Shown: positions 1 through 7,217 of the stretch, piece by piece | Layout: every line of letters starts with the position of its first letter | Numbering within the stretch: the first letter of the stretch is position 1 | Source of the DNA: JAZLJD01 sp045617725 | GTDB lineage: Bacteria; Bacillota; Clostridia; Lachnospirales; Lachnospiraceae | Direction of reading: 5' to 3' | Assembly (NCBI GenBank): GCA_045617725.1 | Contig: JAZLJD010000004.1 | Location: forward strand, 1 to 38,035 | Length of the DNA: 38,035 nt | Made by a program: the position numbers and the translations under genes | The notes under the pieces: generated by a model | Told to the model about the DNA's origin: nothing | Seen by the model: only the letters and a program-made list of their open reading frames with translations | Database searches by the model: none

Positions 1-112
1 AATAGTATGAAAAATGCAAAGCATTTTTCATGCGACACTTTGTGTCGCAATCCGTAGCAGTTTCGCTGTAATACAGTGAAGGGCTAAATATACCGGATTG
101 CGAAATGCGGGG
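1..112 (+). repeat. 112-bp structured repeat, copy R1 (cut by window start)
   Basis: First of two head-to-tail copies with an exact 112-bp period (GAAAAATGC begins at 9 and again at 121). The unit holds a GAAAAATGC/GCATTTTTC hairpin, a TGCGACAC/GTGTCGCA hairpin, a long-range CGCAATCCG/CGGATTGCG stem enclosing the near-palindrome TTCGCTGTAATACAGTGAA, and a 3' end GCGAAATGCGGGGA that resembles a Shine-Dalgarno sequence. It contains a 16-codon frame from ATG at 7 (MKNAKHFSCDTLCRNP, then TAG). Confidence 0.95.
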
Positions 113-226
113 AATAGTATGAAAAATGCAAAGCATTTTTCATGCGACACTTTGTGTCGCAATCCGTAGCAGTTTCGCTGTAATACAGTGAAGGGCTAAA
201 TATACCGGATTGCGAAATGCGGGGAT
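113..226 (+). repeat. 112-bp structured repeat, copy R2, leading into the DUF3781-like gene
   Basis: Second tandem copy, nearly identical to R1. Its 3' end GGGGATTATT lies directly before the ATG at 231, so the repeat supplies the only Shine-Dalgarno-like sequence of that gene, with GGGG six bases from the start. Its own mini-frame starts at ATG 119 and is preceded by GGGGAATAGT from the end of R1, the same GGGG-N6-ATG arrangement. Confidence 0.95.
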
Positions 227-230
227 TATT

Positions 231-470
231 ATGGATAATATACTAATTGAAAATATAGATAGAGTACATTCTACTGATATGGGAGTAGAAAGAATAAGAA
301 GAAACCTTGGCCTTGGCGAAATAGATGTAGTTGCCTGGTGCAAGGAAGAAATCCTTAAAACTGACGCAGATATAGAAAGACATGGTAAGAATTGGTATGT
401 TCATACAGATGGATGCGTGATCACTGTCAATGCTAGCAGTTATACCATTATAACCTGCCATAGAGAATAG
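231..470 (+). CDS. DUF3781-like small protein
   Basis: A 79-residue soluble protein whose sequence (start MDNILIENIDRVHSTDMG, central WCKEEIL, end CVITVNASSYTIITCHRE) resembles the DUF3781 family as I remember it. The function of that family is not known to me. The start is the ATG at 231: the longer frame opening at 210 uses a TTG inside the 112-bp repeat and would only add repeat-encoded residues (LRNAGI). There is no signal peptide or membrane segment. It stands alone; the 158 nt before the next gene hold no other recognisable feature beyond AT-rich sequence. Coding is supported by its family-like sequence and by the GGGG ribosome binding site donated by the repeat. Confidence 0.8.
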   Translation: MDNILIENIDRVHSTDMGVERIRRNLGLGEIDVVAWCKEEILKTDADIERHGKNWYVHTDGCVITVNASSYTIITCHRE

Positions 471-628
471 ACTTCAATAACTGCAGGAACACTTTTCCGA
501 AAAGGGATTTATATAATTGGAGAAATGGATTTGTAAATTTGCATTCGTAGTGGATGTGGTAAGGATTCAGCAACAAAGAGTAATATAAAACATTAGTAAT
601 TAGTAATACTAAGTTTGAGGTACAGACT

Positions 629-1078
629 ATGAAACTGCGTAGAGTAACAATGGAAGATGCAAGGATGCTGTGGGAGTGGGCGAATGACGCAGAGACGAGG
701 AAGAATTCGTTTTCGGCGGAGCCGATTCCGTGGGAAGAGCATCTTGCGTGGATGAAGAGAAGAATGGCGGATGCGGAATGCCTGTTCCTTGTTTTGGAAG
801 ATGGGGCAGGGACTGCGTGCGGAACGATTCGCTATGACCTTGTGGCAGGAGATGCGATTCGGATTTCCTACAGCGTGGCGCCCACAGAGCGTGGGAAGGG
901 CTATGGGACGAAGCTTCTTGAATTGGGAGAGGCGGAAGCTAGGGCCTTCTTTGGAAAAAAGAAACTTGTGGCGGAAGTGAAGCCGGAGAACGAGTATAGC
1001 AGGCGATGCTTCAAGCGCTGCGGGTACACGCTAAGCGCGGAAAATGCGCAGGAACTTAAGTTTGAAAAATGCATGTAG
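629..1078 (+). CDS. GNAT family N-acetyltransferase
   Basis: A 149-residue cytoplasmic protein with the GNAT fold: an N-terminal beta-alpha region with the motif RNSFSAEPIPWEEHLAWM (about residues 25-43), a central strand ending IRISYSVAP, the acetyl-CoA pyrophosphate loop ERGKGYGTKLL (about 87-97, the Q/RxxGxG/A motif) and the C-terminal NEYSRRCFKRCGY motif (about 121-133). The N-terminal pattern resembles acetyltransferases acting on amino sugars (PseH-like), but the acceptor cannot be told from sequence. The start is supported by GAGGT eight bases upstream. It is monocistronic: a terminator follows directly and the next gene is convergent. Confidence 0.9.
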   Translation: MKLRRVTMEDARMLWEWANDAETRKNSFSAEPIPWEEHLAWMKRRMADAECLFLVLEDGAGTACGTIRYDLVAGDAIRISYSVAPTERGKGYGTKLLELGEAEARAFFGKKKLVAEVKPENEYSRRCFKRCGYTLSAENAQELKFEKCM

Positions 1079-1085
1079 GGAATAA

Positions 1086-1139
1086 GCCCGGCGGCAGTTA
1101 GCCTTCGTAGAAGGCGAAATTGTTGCCGGGTTTTGTTTT
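1086..1139 (+). terminator. Rho-independent terminator of the GNAT gene, overlapping the convergent stop codon
   Basis: Stem CCCGGC (1087-1092) pairs with GCCGGG (1125-1130), with CA/TTG extending the pairing imperfectly, followed by TTTTGTTTT. The loop contains a second small hairpin (GCCTTCGTAGAAGGC). The 3' end of the convergent GGDEF gene, including its stop codon at 1098-1100, lies inside this structure. Confidence 0.8.
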
Positions 1140-3107
1140 GCATTGATACATGACGCTGTCGGCCTTGGAGTAGAGGGTATCGAAGGTTGCCTCGTCAAGC
1201 TGCGTGGTGAAGCAGGCTCCCAGGCTGATGGTTACGGGAGTGTCGCCCATTTCGTAGACGGTGTGGGCTTCCAGGTGCGAAAAAAGACGCTGGATGCATT
1301 CCTCACCGTTCTTGCGGTTCGTGATGCCGGTAGCAAAAATCGCGAACTCGTCGCCACCGAGACGCATGATGATGTCACGGTCACGGAAGGATTCCTGAAG
1401 GGAACCGGCGATGGCCATGAGGGCTTTGTCACCGACCTGGTGGCCATACGTATCATTGATAGCCTTGAATTTATTGGCATCCAAGAGGCAGAACATACCA
1501 CTGATACCTTCCTCCAAAAGGAGGGAGGTCTTTTTCTCGCCGCTGCCGCGGTTGTAGAGGTCGGTGAGGGCATCCTTCTCGCTCATGATGCGGAGCGCCT
1601 GCTCCATTTCACGGTCCTTGGTGATATCGACGAAGGTGGTGATCATAACGACCTTGCCGCCCTTGAGCTCGATTCGTTTGACATCGCCGCGGATATAACG
1701 GAGCTTGTTGCCACTGCGGACTGCGGAAAAGTAGTAAGTCAGGGTGGGACCGCCTTTTAACTTGAGTTTCTGGTACTGACTTAAGATAGTCTCGGCGTCC
1801 TCGAGAAGAGTACCTTCTGCAAGGTCGGAGAAGCTGCCGGAAACGGAAGAAGCATCTTTGTGGTTGAAGAACTGAGCCGCCGTATCGTTGATAACAATGA
1901 TTTCCTCGTTCATATCCGTGGCTACGATACCGCCGGACTGCATCTTGAGAAGCTCGGCGTAGATGACGTTTCGGTCCTCGTAAGCCTGACGGATGGCATT
2001 GTCGTATTCGAACTCACGCTTCTTCATATCATCGATGTTCTGGACTGCGTGGATGACCTTTAAGGGCTTGCCGGAGGAATCACTTTCGACGCGAATAAAA
2101 ACGGACATGCACCAACCTTCGTTTTTGCCCAGAAATTCGTGCGAAATCATATTCTTGCCTTGCATGCGGGCGGGAAGTGTCTGCAGGTTAACAAATTTGA
2201 CCATGTCCTTAACGTATTCTTCCTTAACGACACCCTGCATAACCTTGCGAATCTGCAGGTCCGCACCGTCTTCCTTCTGGATGCAGGCATCGATGAAGGG
2301 CGTGGAGTGAACGACATGCTGCTTGTTCTGCGTAAGATCAAAAAGGTGTAGTGAAACGAAAGACTTACCGAGGGATTCCAATGCCTTGTAGATTTCGTCC
2401 GACTCGGACCGATAGAAATCGGAAATCATGGAAAGTCGTTTTTCGCGCTCGATGCTGATATTGCCCGTAAAGATGACCACGGCGGCGGTCATGTAGCCCA
2501 TGGAATAGAAGGGGATGTCGGGGAAAAACAGCTGGAATACACCAAACACGGATGGAATCAGGAAAAAGAGAATGATGGTCAAAAAGCGGGCCCGGGCGAA
2601 GGTATCGGTAGCTTTTTTGATGCTGATGCCGGTAATGATGATGCCCAGGATAAAGTAGAAAATCTCAACGTAGAAGAGGCTCATACGCAGCGGACCGGCA
2701 TGGTAGTTCAGGGCCTCGTCGACATAGTAGATGCTGCCGGTGAAGGGCGTTGAAATAAGGAGAATCATGCCTGCGATGAAAGGCAAAAAAACAAGGTGCT
2801 GATACAGAAGGGAACGATTGAAATTTAAGTAGACAGTGGCGTAGCGATACCAGATGTAGGAAGCAAAGAGCGCTCCGTAATGAAAAATGAAGGAGGTTAC
2901 TTCGATTGCTTTCGAACCGCAGGGGATGACGTGACATGCACACAGACCCCAGGAGAAGTCCATCAGCGTGAACAGGATGATGGAAAAAAGAACATTATCC
3001 AAAACTCTTGAAACACGATCTTTGTTTTGAAGGTTGCGATTATATAACAAAAGAATAACAAGAACCAAGGCAGATATGAAAGCCATCAAAGAATACATGA
3101 TATTCAT
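1098..3107 (-). CDS. Membrane-bound PAS-GGDEF diguanylate cyclase
   Basis: A 669-residue protein. The first ~230 residues form about seven hydrophobic segments (a 7TM-like sensor region), followed by a PAS-like region (about 240-490) and a C-terminal GGDEF domain. The catalytic RLGGDEFA is intact (GGDEF about residues 584-588) and RDRD five residues before it fits the RxxD inhibitory c-di-GMP site, so an active, product-inhibited cyclase making c-di-GMP from two GTP is expected. No EAL domain is seen. The start is set at the ATG of MNIMYS because GGGAG lies five bases upstream; a 19-codon extension upstream would begin with unsupported sequence (MAFATLCC). It lies downstream of the AraC gene in the same direction with a 121-nt gap. 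Confidence 0.9.
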   Translation of the reverse strand: MNIMYSLMAFISALVLVILLLYNRNLQNKDRVSRVLDNVLFSIILFTLMDFSWGLCACHVIPCGSKAIEVTSFIFHYGALFASYIWYRYATVYLNFNRSLLYQHLVFLPFIAGMILLISTPFTGSIYYVDEALNYHAGPLRMSLFYVEIFYFILGIIITGISIKKATDTFARARFLTIILFFLIPSVFGVFQLFFPDIPFYSMGYMTAAVVIFTGNISIEREKRLSMISDFYRSESDEIYKALESLGKSFVSLHLFDLTQNKQHVVHSTPFIDACIQKEDGADLQIRKVMQGVVKEEYVKDMVKFVNLQTLPARMQGKNMISHEFLGKNEGWCMSVFIRVESDSSGKPLKVIHAVQNIDDMKKREFEYDNAIRQAYEDRNVIYAELLKMQSGGIVATDMNEEIIVINDTAAQFFNHKDASSVSGSFSDLAEGTLLEDAETILSQYQKLKLKGGPTLTYYFSAVRSGNKLRYIRGDVKRIELKGGKVVMITTFVDITKDREMEQALRIMSEKDALTDLYNRGSGEKKTSLLLEEGISGMFCLLDANKFKAINDTYGHQVGDKALMAIAGSLQESFRDRDIIMRLGGDEFAIFATGITNRKNGEECIQRLFSHLEAHTVYEMGDTPVTISLGACFTTQLDEATFDTLYSKADSVMYQCKTKPGNNFAFYEG

Positions 3108-3228
3108 TATTTCTCCCAAAATGCGCCGAAGCGCTGCTACACAACATAATGTGGCAAATGCCACGTATCATGTTAATTATATCAAGATATATGGCTGATG
3201 TATAGTGGGAGATACTAAAAAGTAGGAA

Positions 3229-4059
3229 TTATTTGTTAAAGACGAAGTGCTCCGTGTATAGATTCCGATACGCGGAGGGGGTCATGCCGGTGTGTACCCG
3301 GAAACAGTTGGAAAAATTATGGACATCCTGCCAGCCTAGTGAGTACGCAATCTCGGAAACGGGTGTTGTGGTTTCTGTAAGCAGGGCCTGGGCATGCGAA
3401 AGCTTGGTGCTTAAAAGGTGCGATTTGAGGGCGACCCCGGTGTGCTTATGATAAAGGGTGGTCAGGTATTTGCTGTTGTAACCGAAATAGGCTGCAAGGT
3501 CGGAAACGCGCAGATTCTCCTGCAGGTGCCAGGAAATGTAGGTGTCGATGTCGGAAACGAGCTGCTCGGAAGATCCTTTTTGGCTCCGGTCGCTGTGCAT
3601 GGAGCCTTGAAGCTCGCACAGAATCGCGCCCGTCAGATAGCGGTTCAGAATCGGGTTGTGGTAACGCTTCTCGCTGTCCATGAGCTGTTTTATGAGGATG
3701 ATAACACGGTCGACGGACTCGGGACGGCCCTGCGGTGGGAGCAGAAGATGACCGGCTGCGGCCGTGTCGCTTTCCTTATGGTCATTCAGCCCATCATGAT
3801 AACTGAAATGGAGCCAATAAAAACTTGCTTCTCCCTTACGCGTGCCGTGCTGGTTCTGGCAGGGCGGCATGAGAAGATATTCGCCGGGGTGTACCTCGTA
3901 TTCCTTATCGCTGTTGGCGATGTAAAGAGTTCCCTCGGTGACGAGCATGAGTTCGTAATCGGAAAGGACTCGTGTTAAGTGAATCCAGTCGCTTCCGGGC
4001 GGGTCGAAGCGTCCGGAAAAATGATGTTCAAATTCTAACTTAGAGTCAAAATCTATCAA
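3229..4059 (-). CDS. AraC-family transcriptional regulator, TTG start
   Basis: A 276-residue regulator: an N-terminal cupin-like sensing domain (about residues 1-140, with HPGEYLLMPP and a following HGTRKGEASFYWLHF) and a C-terminal double helix-turn-helix (about 175-270; LRVSDLAAYFGYNSKYLTTLYHKHTG then PVSEIAYSLGWQDVHNFSNCFRVHTGMTP, shown here as two separate stretches). The chosen start is TTG at 4057-4059, with AGAGG seven bases upstream. A longer frame to 4281 would run through the repeat copies and through the likely promoter at 4090-4118, so it is rejected. The gene is divergent from the GH127-type gene, which makes it that gene's likely activator, responding to an arabinose-containing sugar (inference). 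Confidence 0.88.
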   Translation of the reverse strand: MIDFDSKLEFEHHFSGRFDPPGSDWIHLTRVLSDYELMLVTEGTLYIANSDKEYEVHPGEYLLMPPCQNQHGTRKGEASFYWLHFSYHDGLNDHKESDTAAAGHLLLPPQGRPESVDRVIILIKQLMDSEKRYHNPILNRYLTGAILCELQGSMHSDRSQKGSSEQLVSDIDTYISWHLQENLRVSDLAAYFGYNSKYLTTLYHKHTGVALKSHLLSTKLSHAQALLTETTTPVSEIAYSLGWQDVHNFSNCFRVHTGMTPSAYRNLYTEHFVFNK

Positions 4060-4089
4060 AATAACACCTCTTGAAGTCTGTTTTTCTAT

Positions 4090-4118
4090 AGCATATAACC
4101 TTTTTACACATATTACAA
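4090..4118 (-). promoter_or_regulatory. Candidate promoter of the AraC gene
   Basis: On the minus strand TTGTAA (4113-4118) is followed after exactly 17 bases by TATGCT (4090-4095). Each matches the sigma-70 consensus at four of six positions. Transcription would begin about 25 bases before the TTG start, which supports that start. Confidence 0.5.
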
Positions 4119-4173
4119 CCTTTCGCACTTTCTTTTTGGCCACGGAGACGGGATAATGAAGGTACATTAAGAG

Positions 4174-4259
4174 ATATGTGACACTTTGTGTCGCAATCCG
4201 TAGCAGTTTCGCTGCGATGCAGTGAAGGGCTAAATATATCGGATTGCGAAATGTGAGGA
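4174..4259 (+). repeat. 112-bp structured repeat, copy R3 (lacks first hairpin)
   Basis: Copy missing the GAAAAATGC hairpin: GAGATATG runs directly into TGACACTTTGTGTCGC. The inner stem reads CTGCGATGCAG instead of CTGTAATACAG, so both sides of the stem changed together. It ends GCGAAATGTGAGGAT, a GAGG variant of the usual GGGG end. It lies in the spacer between the divergent AraC and GH127-type genes. Confidence 0.9.
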
Positions 4260-4371
4260 TAGTATGAAAAATGCGAAGCATTTTTCATGTGACACTTTGT
4301 GTCGCAATCCGTAGCAGTTTCGCTGTAATACAGTGAAGGGCTAAATATACCGGATTGCGAAATGTGAGGAT
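4260..4371 (+). repeat. 112-bp structured repeat, copy R4, leading into the GH127-type gene
   Basis: Full-length copy in tandem with R3. Its end GAGGATAGAGT immediately precedes the ATG at 4377 and is the only ribosome-binding-like sequence of that gene. The mini-frame at 4264 (ATG) still encodes MKNAKHFSCDTLCRNP although two third codon positions differ from R1 (GCG for GCA, TGT for TGC). Confidence 0.95.
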
Positions 4372-4376
4372 AGAGT

Positions 4377-6404
4377 ATGAAAAGAATTCAAACAATTGAC
4401 ATTTCAAAGGTTACTTTACTCGACGAGTATTATGTGAATGCGTCTACCGTAGAGGTGGACTATCTTTTGTCGCTGAAGGCGGACAGGCTGCTGGCAGGCT
4501 TTCGTGAGACGGCCGGGCTTCCGATGAAGGCACCGCGTTACGGCGGATGGGAGAACATGCTGATCGGCGGTCATACGCTGGGTCATTATCTGACCGCGGT
4601 GGCACAGGCGTATGCTTCGGCGACCACTCCGAAGGAGGATAAGGCGGAACTGCTTTCCGTACTTTCCTACATCATGGAGGAACTGAAGGCGTGTCAGGAC
4701 GCCCTGGGCAACGGATTTATTTTTGGCGCCACCATACCGAACAAGGACAATTTATACGAGCAGTTTGACATGATAGAGGCCGGCAAGTGCGATATCATCA
4801 AGGAAGCGTGGGTGCCCTGGTACACCATGCACAAAATCATTGCGGGCCTTGTGAGCGTAGCTTCCCTTGCAGGCGACGAAGCAGCAAAGGTTTCTGCCCT
4901 GGCACTTTCCATCGTGAGCGACCTTTCGGACTGGTGCTACGCACGCACGCAGACCTGGGACGAGAAGGTGCATCGCACCGTTTTGAACATTGAGTACGGC
5001 GGAATGAACGACTGCCTGTTTGATGTATTTGCCCTGACCGGCAAAGAAGAACACAAGAAAGCGGCGCTGATGTTCGAGGATGCGCAGCTTTACGACCGCG
5101 TGAAGAACGGCAAGGCCGGCGAGAATGTGCTGACCAACGTGCATGCCAATACGACGATTCCGAAGTTTATCGGCGTTATGAAGCACTATCTGGTGCTGGG
5201 CGGCGAGGAGTACCTTGCGTGGGCGGCTGCGTTCTTTAACATGGTCAACGAGAATCACACCTACATGACCGGCGGCAATTCGCAGTGGGAGCATTTCCGT
5301 GTGGACGGTGCGTTGAATGCGGACCGTACCAGCTGCAACTGTGAGACCTGTAACGCCTACAACATGCTGAAGCTTGTGGATATGCTGTACCGTGTGACCG
5401 GTGATTTGAAGTACGCGGACTGGTATGAGAATACCTTTATCAATTCCGTGCTATCGTCACAGAACCCCGGCAGCGGTATGACGACGTATTTCCAGCCGAT
5501 GGCGACCGGCTGCTTTAAGACCTTCTCCAACGAATTCAATAAGTTCTGGTGCTGTACCGGAAGCGGTATGGAGAACTTTACGAAGCTGGCAACCGGCATG
5601 TACTACGCTTACGAAGGTGCGCTTATCGTGAACCGTTATGTAAGCAGCAGGGTAGAATTTGATGGAACAAAGCTGCTTGTGGAAGCCGGATTGGCCGGTG
5701 CCAAAAAGAAAGCCTGTGACGGTAGTGTATTAAATGATGGCGAAGTTATGTTAACCATTGAAAACGCATGCGATAAGGCGATTGTATTAAGAATTCCCGG
5801 CTGGTGTGCAGCACCTTCCGTAAAGGCACCCGGACATACCGTAAAGATGGTAAAGAGTGCCGGAGAGCTTTCTGAAAACAGTGAGTTACGATATGGTGTA
5901 ACGGAAGTAGTAAATGATGATGCGCGAGTTATGTTAACCGATGGAGATGCGTATGCGGTAATCGAGGGACCGTTTGCAGCGGGTGAGAAGATTCTTCTTG
6001 GCATCCCGGCTCGTGTAACTGCATTCTGTCTGCCCGACAGCAAGGCAACGAACGGATTTAAGTATGGCCCGTATGTGCTTGCGGCTCTTTTGGGAAGCAA
6101 GGATATGGTAACGACCATGACCGGTGTAGCAGTTACGATTACGGAGAAGGCCATCATCGAGGATTCCTACGTGCCGTCAGAATCGGATGCAGTTCAGGTT
6201 ACATCCGGGGATACAGAGGAATTCCTTGCACATATCGACAAGTACATGATTCGCGAGGACTCTGAGAACCTGCGCTTCAGACTGCAGGGAACGGATTCAA
6301 ACCTCGTGTTTGTACCGCATTTCTCGCAGTTCAATAACCGCTTCGGCTTGTATTTCACTTTTGGGGACGTTCCTTTTGTCACGGGGATGTGTACTTTGTC
6401 ATAA
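4377..6404 (+). CDS. GH127/GH146-type beta-L-arabinofuranosidase (DUF1680)
   Basis: A 675-residue cytoplasmic glycoside hydrolase of the DUF1680 clan: an (alpha/alpha)6 barrel (about residues 1-420) and C-terminal beta domains. The zinc-thiolate site of the family is visible: CNCETCNAYNMLKL gives Glu323 and Cys325, and FWCCTGSGMENF gives Cys392 and Cys393. By analogy with HypBA1, one of the paired cysteines is the nucleophile and Glu305 (QWEHF) may be the acid/base. The ETCN-YNMLKL form resembles GH146. The expected reaction is release of beta-L-arabinofuranose from plant glycans. There is no signal peptide. The last ~13 residues (GDVPFVTGMCTLS) are encoded by a GGGGACG inverted repeat that starts at about 6359, so the native C-terminus has been replaced or extended. 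Confidence 0.88.
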   Translation: MKRIQTIDISKVTLLDEYYVNASTVEVDYLLSLKADRLLAGFRETAGLPMKAPRYGGWENMLIGGHTLGHYLTAVAQAYASATTPKEDKAELLSVLSYIMEELKACQDALGNGFIFGATIPNKDNLYEQFDMIEAGKCDIIKEAWVPWYTMHKIIAGLVSVASLAGDEAAKVSALALSIVSDLSDWCYARTQTWDEKVHRTVLNIEYGGMNDCLFDVFALTGKEEHKKAALMFEDAQLYDRVKNGKAGENVLTNVHANTTIPKFIGVMKHYLVLGGEEYLAWAAAFFNMVNENHTYMTGGNSQWEHFRVDGALNADRTSCNCETCNAYNMLKLVDMLYRVTGDLKYADWYENTFINSVLSSQNPGSGMTTYFQPMATGCFKTFSNEFNKFWCCTGSGMENFTKLATGMYYAYEGALIVNRYVSSRVEFDGTKLLVEAGLAGAKKKACDGSVLNDGEVMLTIENACDKAIVLRIPGWCAAPSVKAPGHTVKMVKSAGELSENSELRYGVTEVVNDDARVMLTDGDAYAVIEGPFAAGEKILLGIPARVTAFCLPDSKATNGFKYGPYVLAALLGSKDMVTTMTGVAVTITEKAIIEDSYVPSESDAVQVTSGDTEEFLAHIDKYMIREDSENLRFRLQGTDSNLVFVPHFSQFNNRFGLYFTFGDVPFVTGMCTLS

Positions 6405-6475
6405 GGATGTGTACTTTGTCACGAGGATGGTACTTTGTCATAAGGATGGTACTTTGTCATAAGGATGGGGGATTT
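6377..6475 (+). repeat. 19-21-bp tandem units in the left arm
   Basis: Four to five imperfect units of the form GTACTTTGTCATAAGGATG with alternating CACGAGG/CATAAGG endings. The mirror-image units occur at about 7110-7205 in the right arm. The final codons and stop (TAA at 6402-6404) of the GH127-type gene are in the first unit. Confidence 0.85.
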
Positions 6476-6744
6476 GTCTCGCCTCCGCCCGTCCGCGCAT
6501 CCTCTCTTTCGAGACAGCGGTTTACATAACTACAGTGCTGGCATCGATACTTGCTTCTCATGCTTTTCCCGATGTCGTCTGAAGCATTTTTGAACGGCTT
6601 CCGACATCGGATATGACAAATATCTTCTGCCCCGATGAAATGGTACCCGAGATGACAGTGTTTTCGGCATCGGGGCAGGTGTATTCGAGTAGACCCGATG
6701 CCAGGTCCTAAAATCAGCGCATAGGAGAAAGAAACAACGTATCG

Positions 6745-6820
6745 TAATACAGTCAGTGCATAGTAATACAGTCAGTACATAGTAATACAGTCAGTACTTA
6801 GTAATACAGTCAGTACATAG
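6745..6820 (+). repeat. 19-bp tandem repeat, four copies
   Basis: Units of TAATACAGTCAGTACATAG begin at 6745, 6764, 6783 and 6802, with one-base variants. The right arm of the palindrome has only one counterpart (ACTATGCACTGACTGTATT at about 6868-6886), so this array expanded on one side and makes the palindrome asymmetric. Confidence 0.9.
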
Positions 6821-6821
6821 T

Positions 6822-6857
6822 AAACGGCTCCCACCAATCGGTGGAAGCCGTTTTATA
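6822..6857. terminator. Bidirectional terminator at the palindrome centre
   Basis: AAACGGCT-C-CCACC pairs with GGTGG-A-AGCCGTTT around the loop AATC, with A-rich sequence before and TTTT after, so it can act on both strands. It sits between the convergent GH127-type and MATE genes. Confidence 0.8.
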
Positions 6858-7217
6858 ATGCACTTAACTATGCACTGACTGTATTTTTATGCGCTGATTT
6901 GGACCAACCGGCATCGGGATTATTTCAATCAATCTGCTCCGATGCCGAAAATGCCGGATTCTGAGTCACCATTTCATCGGGGCAGATCCTACATAACAGA
7001 TCCGATGTTGGAAGCCGCTGTGAAACGTTTCCGGCGACATCGGAAAATAGCATAGGAAGCAAGTATCGATGCCAACACTGTAGTTATGTAAACTAACAGG
7101 AAGGGCGGGGGGGACGAGACAAAGTACCCATCCTTATGACAAAGTACCATCCCCATGACAAAGTACCATCCGCGTGACAAAGTACACATCCCCGTGACAA
7201 AAGGAACGTCCCCAAAG

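Noticed and set aside
471..628. A gene remnant between the DUF3781-like and GNAT genes
   Set aside because: Short AT-rich frames only; nothing resembles a known protein.
1143..1760. A 205-codon plus-strand frame inside the GGDEF gene
   Set aside because: Antisense shadow of a gene with an intact GGDEF motif.
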